NCBI RefSeq assembly: GCF_014698995.1
Contig: NZ_JACWZZ010000002.1
Location: 1,054,001 to 1,118,000, forward strand
Reading direction: 5' to 3'
DNA: 64,000 bases
Origin: Hymenobacter duratus
Lineage (GTDB): Bacteria > Bacteroidota > Bacteroidia > Cytophagales > Hymenobacteraceae
This document shows, piece by piece, positions 43,431 through 52,025 of this stretch (position 1 is the first letter of the stretch; the number at the start of each line of letters is the position of its first letter). The notes under the pieces are model-generated. The model was not told where the DNA came from. It saw nothing but the letters and a program-made list of their open reading frames with translations, and searched no databases. The translations under genes were made by a program, and so were the position numbers.

Positions 43431-45866
43431 CTACCGCCGGATGACGGCACCGGCCTGCTGCTCGAACTGCTGGATGAGGCGGTTCATCACCGAGTCGATG
43501 GACTGGTCAGTGAGGGTTTGGGTGCTGTCCTGCAGGAAGAAGCTGACCGAGTAGGACTTCTTGCCCGCGCCCAGGTTTTCGCCTTCGTACACGTCGAACA
43601 CATTCACCTGCTGCAGGAGTTTCTTCTCGGTGCGGCGGGCAATCTGCTGCAACTGGTCGAAGGTGACGGTTTTATCTACGACGAGGCTCAGGTCGCGGCG
43701 TACTTCCGGGAACTTGGGCAGCTCGCGGGCCACGAGGCTGTTCTTGTACTTCTTCATCAGCCAGTCCCAGTCCAGCTCGGCGTACCACACGGGCTGGCTC
43801 ACGTCCAGCTTCTTCAGAATGGCACCCGAAACAGCTCCAAGCTGAGCTACCGGCTGGTTCTGGGCCAGCAGCGTAAGGCCGCCCGCTAAATACGGGTGCT
43901 GCACCGGCTGCGAGGTGGCGGCAGGGAAGCCCAGCGAAGCCAGTACCTGTTGCACCGCGCCGGCCAGCTGGTGGTAGGTGCTTTTATCGGACTTCTGCTG
44001 CCAGGTTTCGGCGGCAGTGTTGCCGGTCAGGTAGATGACGAGCTGATTCTTCTCGTCGTACTCGCCGTTGGCTTTGCGGTGGTAGGTTTTGCCGAACTCG
44101 TAGAGCTTCAGGTCGCGCTGGCGGCGGTTTACGTTGTGGCGCACCACTTCCAGGCCGCTGTGCAACAGCGTGGGGCGCAACACGTTCAGGTCGGCGCTGT
44201 TGAAGTTGAGCAGGCGCACCAGCGACTCGTCCGTTTCGCCTTCCTTCTCGAAGTAGAGCGAGTTGGTGATGGAGTTGGTGATGATTTCGGAGAAGCCCTG
44301 CCCGCTGAGCAGCCGCGCCGTATTCTGGCGGATAATTTCCGGGTCGGGGTTCGGGAACGTAGCCAGGAACGAGGCCGAGTTGTGCGGACGCAAAGCCACA
44401 TGGTTGTAGCCGTAGATGCGCAGAATTTCCTCAATCACATCGGCCTCGCGGGTCACGTCTACCTTGTGCGGCGGCACTGACAATATCCACTCAGCCTGTC
44501 CTTTCTCATCCTGCAACTCTTCGGCAATCAGGATATCAAGGTCGGTGAGGATCTGGCGAATCCGCTCGGACGCAATGAACTGGCCTACCAGCTTCTCGAC
44601 GCGCGGCAGGCGCAGCCGCACCGGGAAGTGCGCCATGTGCGTGGGGTACTCGTCTACGATGGGGGCGGCTATGGTAGCGCCGGCCACTTCCTGCAGCAGC
44701 AGCGCCGCTCGCTTCAGGGCCACAGGCACCATGTGCGGGTCGGTGCCCCGCTCGAAGCGGAACGAGGCGTCTGTTTTGAGCTGGTGTACCTGGCCGGTTT
44801 TGCGCACGGCAGCGGGCTGGAAGTAGGCGCTTTCCAGGAACACGCGGGTGGTAGCGTCTGACACGCCCGAGGTTTTGCCCCCGAATACGCCGGCCAGCGC
44901 CATTGGAGCGCCGTTGGCATCGGCAATAACCAGGTCTTCGGCGCGCAGGGTGCGCTCGGTGCCGTCGAGGGTCGTGAACTTCTCGCCCGCCTCGGCACGC
45001 TTCACCCGGATGTGGCTGCCCGTAATCTGGTCGGCGTCGAAGGCGTGCAGGGGCTGGCCCAGCTCGTGCAGCACGAAGTTGGTGACGTCTACCACGTTGT
45101 TGATGGGTGCCAGACCGATGCTGCGCAGGCGGCGCTGCAGCCACTCCGGCGACGGGCCTACCTGCACACCCGTCAGCAGCAGGCCGGCGTAGCGCGGGCT
45201 GGCTTCGGCGTCCTCAATGGTCACCTGGATGTTCTGGGCGGCCTCCGAAGGTGCGTGGAACTGGCTGATATCGGGCAGGTGGCAGGGCTGGCGGAGCAGG
45301 GCGCGCAGCTCGCGGGCTACGCCGAAGTGCGAGGCGGCGTCGGCGCGGTTAGGCGTCAGCCCGATTTCGAATACGGAGTCGGAGCCCAAGCCGAAGTAGT
45401 CGGCAGCGGGCGTGCCGTTGGGCAGGTCGGTGTCCAGCACCATGATGCCGGCGTGGCTCGTGCCCAGCCCGATTTCATCCTCGGCGCAAATCATACCCTC
45501 GGAGGCCGCGCCGCGAATCTTGGACTTCTTGATTTTGAATGGTTCGCCCTGCGCCGGGTAGAGCATGGCACCTTCTAGGGCCACTACCACGCGCTGGCCG
45601 GCGGCCACGTTGGGGGCGCCGCACACAATGCTGCGCGGCGTACCGTCGCCGACGTCTACGGTGGTGAGGCTGAGCTTGTCGGCGTCGGGGTGTTTCTCGC
45701 GGGTCAGGACGGTGCCCAGCACTATGCCGCGCAGGCCGCCCGGCACGCTTTCCAGCTCCTCAATGCCTTCCACTTCCAGACCGGAGCCAGTGAGCAGCTT
45801 CCCGATTTCCTCGGCGGGCTTATCGGTGGAAATGAGCGTGCGGAGCCAGTCGTAAGATATTTTCAT
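43431..45866 (-). CDS. pheT: phenylalanyl-tRNA synthetase beta subunit
   Basis: 811 residues. Domains in order: a tRNA-binding EMAP-like fold at the N-terminus (about residues 40-155, GIVLGTVLTREKHPDADKLS; CGAPNVAAGQRVVVA), B3/B4 (about 215-390; VDVTNFVLHELGQPLHAFDAD), B5 (about 410-485; RVEKLVGQFIASERI), and a C-terminal FDX-ACB fold (about 715-810; ELPKFPEVRRDLSLVVDK). Together with PheS (not in the window) it charges tRNA-Phe. Length fits the family. It starts the operon with the coiled-coil gene, zapA and rny, behind a consensus promoter. Confidence 0.97.
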   Translation of the reverse strand: MKISYDWLRTLISTDKPAEEIGKLLTGSGLEVEGIEELESVPGGLRGIVLGTVLTREKHPDADKLSLTTVDVGDGTPRSIVCGAPNVAAGQRVVVALEGAMLYPAQGEPFKIKKSKIRGAASEGMICAEDEIGLGTSHAGIMVLDTDLPNGTPAADYFGLGSDSVFEIGLTPNRADAASHFGVARELRALLRQPCHLPDISQFHAPSEAAQNIQVTIEDAEASPRYAGLLLTGVQVGPSPEWLQRRLRSIGLAPINNVVDVTNFVLHELGQPLHAFDADQITGSHIRVKRAEAGEKFTTLDGTERTLRAEDLVIADANGAPMALAGVFGGKTSGVSDATTRVFLESAYFQPAAVRKTGQVHQLKTDASFRFERGTDPHMVPVALKRAALLLQEVAGATIAAPIVDEYPTHMAHFPVRLRLPRVEKLVGQFIASERIRQILTDLDILIAEELQDEKGQAEWILSVPPHKVDVTREADVIEEILRIYGYNHVALRPHNSASFLATFPNPDPEIIRQNTARLLSGQGFSEIITNSITNSLYFEKEGETDESLVRLLNFNSADLNVLRPTLLHSGLEVVRHNVNRRQRDLKLYEFGKTYHRKANGEYDEKNQLVIYLTGNTAAETWQQKSDKSTYHQLAGAVQQVLASLGFPAATSQPVQHPYLAGGLTLLAQNQPVAQLGAVSGAILKKLDVSQPVWYAELDWDWLMKKYKNSLVARELPKFPEVRRDLSLVVDKTVTFDQLQQIARRTEKKLLQQVNVFDVYEGENLGAGKKSYSVSFFLQDSTQTLTDQSIDSVMNRLIQQFEQQAGAVIRR

Positions 45867-45924
45867 TACAAATTTCGGTTGTCGGTTGCCCGTAGTCAGG
45901 CGCTAAAAGAGCCGATTGGAAGGG

Positions 45925-45955
45925 CAAAGGTACGGATTCGGGCGGGCGGCTTCAA
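45925..45955 (-). promoter_or_regulatory. pheT promoter
   Basis: On the minus strand TTG (45955-45953), 20 bp, then TACCTTTG (45932-45925), close to the Bacteroidota consensus. It is 59 bp before the pheT ATG. Confidence 0.7.
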
Positions 45956-46002
45956 TGCCCGCACAGGCCGGGGCCGGCGGGGCAGCGCGGCCGGCGGGGC
46001 GG

Positions 46003-46620
46003 CTACTCGTGAAACGCCAGTTCGCCGGCCTTGATTTCGACGGGCAGGCGGTTGTCCTGGGGCGGCACGGGGCAGGCAAACCCGTCGTTGTAGGCGCAGA
46101 ACGGGTTGTAGGCTTCGTTGAAATCAAGCACTATTTCCGTGTCGCCGGCGGCGGGCAGGGCGGCATCGAGGTAGCGGCCTCCGCCGTAGCTGCCGTGGCC
46201 GTTGGTACGGTCGGTGAAGGGCACGAAGAGCGTGGAGTCCTGGCCATTAGCCTTGCGGAACAGCGTGAGCTTGTACTCCTGCTTGTTGAGAATGAAGGAG
46301 GCGCGGCCCCAGCGCAGGTACTTGTCGGCTTTGCCATCGGTGAGGGGCATTTCCACGGTGTCGCGCTGCGCGAAAGCCTCCAGCTGCGCCTCGAAGCGGT
46401 AGGCTTTGTCGGGGGCGTAGTACTTGAGGCTGTCGAAGGTGTTGCGCTGCTCCTCGCTGAGGGGGGAGCCCTGCACGCGCCGGAAACTGTCGGTTTTGTC
46501 CTGCCGGGCTTTGCGCAGGCGGGCAGCATACTGGCCGTCGTTCAGCACCAGATCCTGCAAAAAGTAACCGAACACGACGAGCAGGCCGAGGCCGATAAGT
46601 AGCTTGGGGTTGATACGCAT
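46003..46620 (-). CDS. DUF1684 protein
   Basis: 205 residues. A basic start (MRINPKLLIGLGLLVVFGYFL) gives an anchor or signal near residues 5-21. The mature body has the DUF1684 pattern: ARLRKARQDKTDSFR, PLSEEQRNTFDSLKYYAPD, and the end with GRYLDAALPAAGDTEIVLDFNEAYNPFCAYNDGFACPVPP, which includes two Cys and the NPxCAYNxxxxCP-type motif. The function is unknown. The gene begins right behind the 21-bp repeat array, and a -7 element lies 5 bp before the ATG, so the message may be leaderless. Confidence 0.9.
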   Translation of the reverse strand: MRINPKLLIGLGLLVVFGYFLQDLVLNDGQYAARLRKARQDKTDSFRRVQGSPLSEEQRNTFDSLKYYAPDKAYRFEAQLEAFAQRDTVEMPLTDGKADKYLRWGRASFILNKQEYKLTLFRKANGQDSTLFVPFTDRTNGHGSYGGGRYLDAALPAAGDTEIVLDFNEAYNPFCAYNDGFACPVPPQDNRLPVEIKAGELAFHE

Positions 46621-46625
46621 GGCCG

Positions 46626-46633
46626 CAAAGGTA
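46626..46633 (-). promoter_or_regulatory. -7 element giving a possibly leaderless DUF1684 transcript
   Basis: TACCTTTG is followed by CGGCC and then the ATG at 46620. By the usual spacing the transcript would begin at or within 2 nt of the start codon. No -33 TTG is found at the standard distance. Confidence 0.4.
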
Positions 46634-46670
46634 CCGGTTGCGGCCCAAGTGGGGTGCGGGCTGCTCGAGG

Positions 46671-46901
46671 CGGTTTTGCTTTAGCCGGGAGGTGTTTTGC
46701 TTCAGTTGGATGATGTTTCGTATTGGTCGGAGGGTGTTTCGTGTTGGTCGGGAGGTGTTTTGCTTCGGTCCGGAAGTGTTTCGTCGTAGTCGGGAGGTGT
46801 TTTCGATTGGTCCGGGGGTGTTGCGGCTTGGTCCGGGGGTGTTTTGCCTCAGTCGGGAGGTGTTTTCGGGTTGGCGGAGGGTGTTTTGCGTTGGTCGGGA
46901 G
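46671..46901. repeat. 21-bp tandem repeat, about 11 degenerate copies
   Basis: Units resemble TTGGTCGGGAGGTGTTTTGC with changes in most copies. The 21-bp period keeps one coding frame open on each strand (on the minus strand a heptapeptide of the form LPTEAKH repeats, in another frame xxxNTSR). The array lies between the start of DUF1684 and the next palindrome, with no protein evidence. It may be a minisatellite. Confidence 0.85.
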
Positions 46902-46998
46902 TAGAGACGCCATATTTTGCGTCTCGTCGTTGAACGACCGGAACTGCGCTTTGCCACCCAGGCGGCGCGGACGACGAGACGCGAATACGCGTCTCTAC
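46901..46998. repeat. 98-bp palindromic REP-like element
   Basis: Near-perfect terminal inverted repeats of about 28 bp begin GTAGAGACGC at both ends (46901-46910 and, reversed, 46989-46998), each containing a small inner palindrome ending in GCGTCTCGTCGT. The central 40 bp are single copy here. The layout is that of a bipartite REP or a MITE with no gene inside. Confidence 0.8.
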
Positions 46999-47056
46999 AT
47001 CGTTTCGGAAGGCGGTTAGTGGTTCCTGTGACCGAAGCGCCGCTTCGGGGTATTGT

Positions 47057-47809
47057 TTACAGCATGCCTTCGTCGGCGAAGCTGTAGTATCCCGCATCGG
47101 TGTAGATGAGGTGGTCGAGGATGGGCAGGTCGAGGAACTGGCCGGCTTCCTTGAGCTTGCGGGTGAGGGCAATGTCGGCGGCGCTGGGGTTGCGGTTGCC
47201 GCTGGGGTGGTTGTGCACGAGGATAACCGACGAGGCCAACTGCTCCAGCGCCTCCTTGAAAATCAGTTTCGGGTCGGCGACGGTACCGGCCACGCCGCCC
47301 CGGCTGATGCTAACGGTGCGCATCACCACGTTGGCGCGGTTGAGCAGCACCACCCAAAACTCTTCGTGCGGCAAATCCTGCAGGTGCGGCTGCACCACAC
47401 GGTAGATGTCGCGCGAGTTGGTGATGGTGGTGCGGGCCGGCGCATCGGCCTCTTTACGGCGGCGGCCCAGCTCCAGGGCGGCCACAATGGTTATGGCTTT
47501 GGCCTCGCCGATGCCTTTCTGGCGCATCAGCTCTTTCAGCGAGAAGCGGGCCAGCGCGTTCAGGTCGTTGTTGGCAGCGTTCAGTACCAGCTTGGCTACA
47601 TCCACAGCCGATAGTTTGGCGGTACCGGAGCCCAGCAGAATGGCCAGCAGCTCGGCATCAGAAAGGGCGGCGCGGCCTTTCTGCATCAGCTTTTCGCGGG
47701 GCCGGTCTTCCTCGGCCCAGCTTTTGATGCCGAAGGAAGCCGGCGTTTCGTACGGGGCCGGTGTAGGGCCGGCGGGTATATTTGCGGTCAGATTGTCAAC
47801 CTCTTGCAT
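47057..47809 (-). CDS. radC: RadC-family DNA repair protein
   Basis: 250 residues. A helix-hairpin-helix region (LSLKELMRQKGIGEAKAITI; about residues 95-115) precedes the JAMM domain with HNHPSGNRNPSAAD (about 190-203), the metal-binding H-x-H...D motif, and an upstream Glu. RadC proteins are named for repair but their activity is disputed; in Bacteroidota they are often chromosomal and single. It has its own divergent promoter region with the metallophosphoesterase gene (113 bp). Nothing unusual is seen in its composition. Confidence 0.93.
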   Translation of the reverse strand: MQEVDNLTANIPAGPTPAPYETPASFGIKSWAEEDRPREKLMQKGRAALSDAELLAILLGSGTAKLSAVDVAKLVLNAANNDLNALARFSLKELMRQKGIGEAKAITIVAALELGRRRKEADAPARTTITNSRDIYRVVQPHLQDLPHEEFWVVLLNRANVVMRTVSISRGGVAGTVADPKLIFKEALEQLASSVILVHNHPSGNRNPSAADIALTRKLKEAGQFLDLPILDHLIYTDAGYYSFADEGML

Positions 47810-47922
47810 AGGGCACCGTTGTTGTAGCGCCCGGAAAATAAAGCAAAAACCCCGTTTCCCCGTCTACTCCATTGCACCTGCCCGGTGAACCAATTCCGGC
47901 TGGCCGAGTTTCTACCCCCGAT

Positions 47923-49179
47923 ATGTTTCGTTCTCTTTCTGGTATTCTGTTTCTGCTGCTGTTTCTGGCCGCCGAATGGTACGGCTTCCAGGCCGTTCGT
48001 ACGGCGCTGCACAGCGCTTCTCCTGTCACGCGCAAAACCGCTGATTTCCTTTACTGGCTCCTGACGGTGCTGCTCTGGGGCATTGCCATCTGGGCTATGG
48101 CTACCCGGGCGCAGGGCCACGCGCCCTACAAAGCCTACCTGACCAGCGTATTGCTGGGGCTGCTGGTAGCTAAACTGGTCGTGCTGCTGTTCCTGTTTCC
48201 CGAAGACCTGGTGCGAGGCGTCCGCTGGCTGGTCCGGCGCTTTTCCGGCCAGCCGGCCAACGCGTCGGGCACGGCCATTTCGCGCAGCGAATTCCTGAGC
48301 AAAGCCGCGCTGCTTACTGCTGCCGTGCCGTTTGTGGCGCTGGCCTGGGGGATGCTGAAAGGTGCCACCGACTACCGCGTGAAGCGCGTGACGCTGCGCT
48401 TTCCGAACCTGCCCGCCTCGTTTGATGGATTCAAGCTGCTGCAGATTTCGGATCTGCACGCCGGCAGCTTCGCCAGCAAAGAGCCCTTGCAGCGGGCGGT
48501 GGCGCTTATCAATCAGCAAAACGCCGACCTCGTGGTGATGACCGGTGACCTGGTCAACAACATTGCCACGGAGGTAGAAGACCACATCGAGACGCTGGCC
48601 CAGATCCGGAGCAAGGTGCAGAAGCTGTCTATTCTGGGCAACCACGACTACGCCGACTATGTAGACTGGACCGAGCAGGGCGGCGCGGCGGCCAAAACCG
48701 CCAACCTGGACCGGCTCAAGCAGAACCATGCCAAAATAGGCTGGAAACTGCTCCTTGATGAGGCACACCACCTGGAGCGCGACGGCGAGAAAATTGTTAT
48801 TTTGGGCATTCAGAACTGGGGCGCGGCCATGCGCTTCCCTAAGTACGGCGACCTGGCCAAGGCCCATGCCGCCGCCGATCCGTCGGTGCCCTTCAAGATC
48901 CTGCTTTCGCACGACCCCTCCCACTGGGATGCGCAGGTCCGCCCTGAGTTTCCGGATGTGGACCTAACACTTTCCGGCCACACCCACGGCATGCAGTTCG
49001 GGGTCAATCTGCCCTTCTTCAAGTGGAGCCCGGTGCAGTACGTGTATAAGCAGTGGGCCGGGCTGTATCAGCAAGGCAAGCAGTACCTGTACGTGAATAC
49101 CGGGCTCGGCTATATCGGCTACCCAGGCCGTGTGGGGTTCCTGCCCGAAATAACGGTGTTTGAGTTGCGCCGGGCTTAG
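47923..49179 (+). CDS. membrane-anchored metallophosphoesterase
   Basis: 418 residues from the ATG at 47923. Three or four N-terminal membrane segments (SGILFLLLFLAAEWYGF; FLYWLLTVLLWGIAIWAM; LTSVLLGLLVAKLVVLLFLF; then an AALLTAAVPFVALAWGM region) are followed by a calcineurin-like domain with the metal motif DLHAG (about residue 182), GDLVNN, GNHDY (about 243), and the GHTHG near 352. Similar to YkuE/Ync proteins, it hydrolyses phosphoesters at the membrane face; the substrate is unknown. A clear terminator follows. Confidence 0.92.
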   Translation: MFRSLSGILFLLLFLAAEWYGFQAVRTALHSASPVTRKTADFLYWLLTVLLWGIAIWAMATRAQGHAPYKAYLTSVLLGLLVAKLVVLLFLFPEDLVRGVRWLVRRFSGQPANASGTAISRSEFLSKAALLTAAVPFVALAWGMLKGATDYRVKRVTLRFPNLPASFDGFKLLQISDLHAGSFASKEPLQRAVALINQQNADLVVMTGDLVNNIATEVEDHIETLAQIRSKVQKLSILGNHDYADYVDWTEQGGAAAKTANLDRLKQNHAKIGWKLLLDEAHHLERDGEKIVILGIQNWGAAMRFPKYGDLAKAHAAADPSVPFKILLSHDPSHWDAQVRPEFPDVDLTLSGHTHGMQFGVNLPFFKWSPVQYVYKQWAGLYQQGKQYLYVNTGLGYIGYPGRVGFLPEITVFELRRA

Positions 49180-49210
49180 TTTACCTTGCCCGATATATCC
49201 CGAAAGCAGA

Positions 49211-49239
49211 GCCGCCGCAGTAACCTGTGGCGGCTTTTT
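49211..49239 (+). terminator. terminator of the metallophosphoesterase gene
   Basis: GCCGCCGCAG, loop TAAC, CTGTGGCGGC then TTTTTC, 31 bp after the stop. Confidence 0.85.
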
Positions 49240-49343
49240 CGTTTGTGTTTTTTCCGTTTGGTAACCGCTAAGGAAGCTGTACCGTATACGCGCCATTAGG
49301 ATTTTCCTACCCTACTCTCTCCTTTTCCACAACCTCTCTAGTC

Positions 49344-49982
49344 ATGAAAAAGACCCTGTTCCTTCTGTCGGCAGTTGCCTCCCTCTCTCTGGCATCCTGC
49401 TCCGACAACAAAACCACCGATACGGCCACAACCACTTCGGGTGATGGCATGACAACTACCACGACTACGACCACCACCACGGCGTATTCGGATGAGGCTA
49501 TTCAGCAGCGCGCCGACCGGATTGCAGCAGCTATGGCCGCAAAGATGAAGTTCGACGATGCTACCCGCGAGAAAGTGCGCACGGTATACATCAACCGTGG
49601 CAAGCGCCTGGGCGAGCTGCAGACCCAGTACGCCACCGATACCACCGGTATGGCTGCTGCCATGCGCACCGCTTACTCCGATGCCGATATGGAGATGAAA
49701 ACGGTCTTCGCCGACCCTACGCAGTATTCAGCCTATGAGTCGAGCCGTACAGAATACATGGATGACATGTACATGGACGACGCTTCGATGCAGGCTAACT
49801 CGACGGACATGAGCACCACTCCCGAAGCCTCGGGCACCGCTACGGAAGTCAGCAAAATGAAAGTAAAAGCCGACGGCGACGTGAAAATCAAAGACGTAGA
49901 AGGCAACAAAATGAAGATGGACGGCGACGATGGCACCGTGAAAGCCAAAACCGCTGACGGCGACAAAGTAAAAGCCGAGTAG
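49344..49982 (+). CDS. Thr/Met/Lys-rich lipoprotein
   Basis: 212 residues with a lipoprotein signal (KKTLFLLSAVASLSLASC). Next comes a run of Thr codons (about residues 26-45, DTATTTSGDGMTTTTTTTT), a helical middle (EAIQQRADRIAAAMAAKMKF; REKVRTVYINRGKRLGE), an acidic Met-rich stretch (YMDDMYMDDASM) and a repeated basic end (KMKVKADGDVKIKDVEG; DGTVKAKTADGDKVKAE). I recognise no family. The repeats in the C-terminal part (DG..K..K/A) look like a spaced binding sequence. Two terminator-like hairpins follow. Lipid anchor and location in the envelope are inferred from the signal only. Confidence 0.75.
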   Translation: MKKTLFLLSAVASLSLASCSDNKTTDTATTTSGDGMTTTTTTTTTTAYSDEAIQQRADRIAAAMAAKMKFDDATREKVRTVYINRGKRLGELQTQYATDTTGMAAAMRTAYSDADMEMKTVFADPTQYSAYESSRTEYMDDMYMDDASMQANSTDMSTTPEASGTATEVSKMKVKADGDVKIKDVEGNKMKMDGDDGTVKAKTADGDKVKAE

Positions 49983-50029
49983 TCTTCTGCTGTATTTAGC
50001 AAAGCGAAACAGGCTGCCTACCTGAAATA

Positions 50030-50055
50030 CACACCATTCGTCGGTGTGATTTTTT
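50030..50055 (+). terminator. terminator after the Thr-rich lipoprotein
   Basis: CACACC, loop ATTCGTC, GGTGTG then ATTTTTTAG; 48 bp after the stop. Confidence 0.65.
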
Positions 50056-50086
50056 AGCTGGCCGATTATTGTTTCTCTTCTCCCGG

Positions 50087-50121
50087 AAAAGCCCGAACCT
50101 GCAACGGTCCGGGCTTTTTTT
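50087..50121 (+). terminator. second terminator after the Thr-rich lipoprotein
   Basis: AAAAGCCCGAACC, loop TGCAAC, GGTCCGGGCTTTTTTT, immediately downstream of the first hairpin and before the next gene. Confidence 0.85.
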
Positions 50122-50169
50122 GGCTCTCTTGTTGGCTACCTTGCCGGTTGCTGGCGTTATTTCTGGTTG

Positions 50170-50871
50170 ATGAGCTATCTGAATTTCCTTTTTGGCGCTG
50201 TGTCGCACCGGCTCCGGCCCCTGGCCAGCAACGTGTGGTTCCTGGCTGGTTTCGTGCTGCTGCTGCTGTTTTCCGGTACGGCCCGTGCCCAGGTGCGCGT
50301 GTCGGGCTCGGTGCTGGAAGCCGGCACGGGCCGCTCGATTCCGGGAGCCGCCGTCATCGTGCAGGGCACGGGCCGGGGTACCGTCGCCGACCCCGAAGGC
50401 GACTTTCGCATTGATGTGGGCAACCGCGACACGCTGGTTTTCCGGGCCGTGGGCTTCAAGACGCGCCGCGTGCCGATGGGCAATACCGGTCTTTCGCAGC
50501 TGGTTATCCAGGTGGCCATGATGCGCGACAGTGTGATGCTGGGCGAGGTGCGCGTAACAGAAGGCCGCCCCGACCGGGCCGCCATCAACCGGGCGCTGCG
50601 CAACATCAACCGGCCCAGCACCGCGCCTGCCAGCGCCGTGAAGCGCCCCCCGGCTCCCCGCCCTTTGTTTCCCGTCGACACGATTGCGCCGCGGGCGGTA
50701 GTTCCGACCCTGGCCAGCCCCGTCAGCCTGATTTATGAGCAATTCTCACGGGCCGGCAAGGAGCGCCGCAAGATGGAGGAAATTCAGGCGCAGGAAGCCG
50801 CCGAGAAAGCGCAGAAGGCGCGTTTGAAATACAACAAGAACTTCAGGGACAACCGTGGCTACGAGGAGTAG
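50170..50871 (+). CDS. carboxypeptidase-regulatory-like domain protein
   Basis: 233 residues from the ATG at 50170. A short N-terminal anchor or signal region (SNVWFLAGFVLLLLFSGTARA; about residues 20-40) precedes a carboxypeptidase-regulatory-like beta sandwich (VSGSVLEAGTGRSIPGAAVIV; VADPEGDFRIDVG; about 43-118). The rest is a Pro/Ala-rich linker (RPPAPRPLFPVDTIAPRA) and a charged C-terminal helix (RKMEEIQAQEAAEKAQKARLKYNK). Such domains usually sit at the N-terminus of TonB receptors; here the barrel is missing, so it is a stand-alone form. Function unknown. Confidence 0.78.
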   Translation: MSYLNFLFGAVSHRLRPLASNVWFLAGFVLLLLFSGTARAQVRVSGSVLEAGTGRSIPGAAVIVQGTGRGTVADPEGDFRIDVGNRDTLVFRAVGFKTRRVPMGNTGLSQLVIQVAMMRDSVMLGEVRVTEGRPDRAAINRALRNINRPSTAPASAVKRPPAPRPLFPVDTIAPRAVVPTLASPVSLIYEQFSRAGKERRKMEEIQAQEAAEKAQKARLKYNKNFRDNRGYEE

Positions 50872-50967
50872 CTGGTGAGGCGGTAACGTAGCTGGATAAA
50901 GAAAAGCATGCTGAGCATGATGGTGTTCTTTACCAACCCACCACCCGACCAACTCGTAAGCCCGAAA

Positions 50968-51969
50968 ATGAAAATCGGGTATCCTTGTATCAATCAGTCA
51001 CTCGACTGCACTTCCTCGACTACATTCCGCCTGGCTTCTTACTCTGATGAGCGGGTAGAGCAGACCGTGGCAGCCAATCTGGCGTGTCTGCAGCGCATTC
51101 TGGAGTATAATGTGGCACATGGACTGCTGTTCTTCCGCATCAGCTCCGGCATTGTGCCGTTTGGCTCGCACCCCGTCAACACCTTTCCCTGGCAGAGCCG
51201 CTTCGCCGCTGAGTTCCGCGCCATTGGCGACTATATCAAGGCCCACGGTATGCGGGTCTCGCTGCACCCCGACCAGTTTGTGGTGCTCAACTCGCCCAGC
51301 CCCGATATTGTGCAGCGCAGCATTGCCGAGCTGGTGTATCAGGGCTCGATGCTGGACTTGATGGGTCTCGACAGCACGGCTAAGCTCCAGATCCATCTGG
51401 GCGGCCTCTACGGCGACCGGGACACGGCTATTGAGCGGTTTATCGCCACATTTCATACCCTCCCAGCAGCAGTGCAGGTGCGGTTGGTGGTCGAAAACGA
51501 CGACCGGCTGTTCAGCCTGCAGGACTGCCTGCGGCTGCATGCCGCTACCGGCACCCCCATTCTCTTCGACAACTTCCATCACGAATGCCTCAACCATGGC
51601 GAGCCGATGGCTGAGGCGCTACGCTTAGCGGCGGCTACCTGGCATCCTACGCGGGACGGCGTGATGATGATGGACTACAGCTCTCAGTCGCCGGGGGAGC
51701 GGAAAGGCAAGCACGTAAGCTCCATTCAGGAAGACCTGTTTCGTGGCTTCCTGCACGAGTTGGGCAGCTTAGACGCCGATATCATGCTGGAAATTAAAGA
51801 CAAGGAGGCCAGTGCCCACCGGGCCTGCGGCATTCTGCGCGGCCTGTCGCTGGTGCCGCCTGCGCCGGCCGGCTACACGGCCCCTACTTTCCCTCCTGCG
51901 CTTACAGACTCGTCTGCTCTGCCCCCGCGCAAAGCCCGCACGCCGAAGAAGCCGGTAGCTGAACGGTAA
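50968..51969 (+). CDS. uvsE: UV-damage endonuclease
   Basis: 333 residues from the ATG at 50968 (MKIGYPCINQSL). The TIM-barrel motifs of UvdE are visible: NLACLQRILEYNVAHGLLFFRISSGIVPF, RVSLHPDQFVVLNS (metal His), LVVENDDR, FDNFHHECLNHG and DIMLEIKDKEASAHRAC, holding the metal ligands. The enzyme cuts 5' of UV photoproducts in DNA. A Pro/Lys-rich tail (LPPRKARTPKKPVAER) is an extension. It likely supports UV resistance. It lies 96 bp after the carboxypeptidase-like gene, with no operon evidence. Confidence 0.94.
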   Translation: MKIGYPCINQSLDCTSSTTFRLASYSDERVEQTVAANLACLQRILEYNVAHGLLFFRISSGIVPFGSHPVNTFPWQSRFAAEFRAIGDYIKAHGMRVSLHPDQFVVLNSPSPDIVQRSIAELVYQGSMLDLMGLDSTAKLQIHLGGLYGDRDTAIERFIATFHTLPAAVQVRLVVENDDRLFSLQDCLRLHAATGTPILFDNFHHECLNHGEPMAEALRLAAATWHPTRDGVMMMDYSSQSPGERKGKHVSSIQEDLFRGFLHELGSLDADIMLEIKDKEASAHRACGILRGLSLVPPAPAGYTAPTFPPALTDSSALPPRKARTPKKPVAER

Positions 51970-52025
51970 CCTTCGGGTGTATTCAGCTGTTTTTCTGTTT
52001 TTATCCTTCTCTTTTTCTGCTTACT

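Noticed and set aside
46671..46998. Possible CRISPR array
   Set aside because: The repeats are contiguous, 21 bp, degenerate and have no spacers; no cas genes are near.
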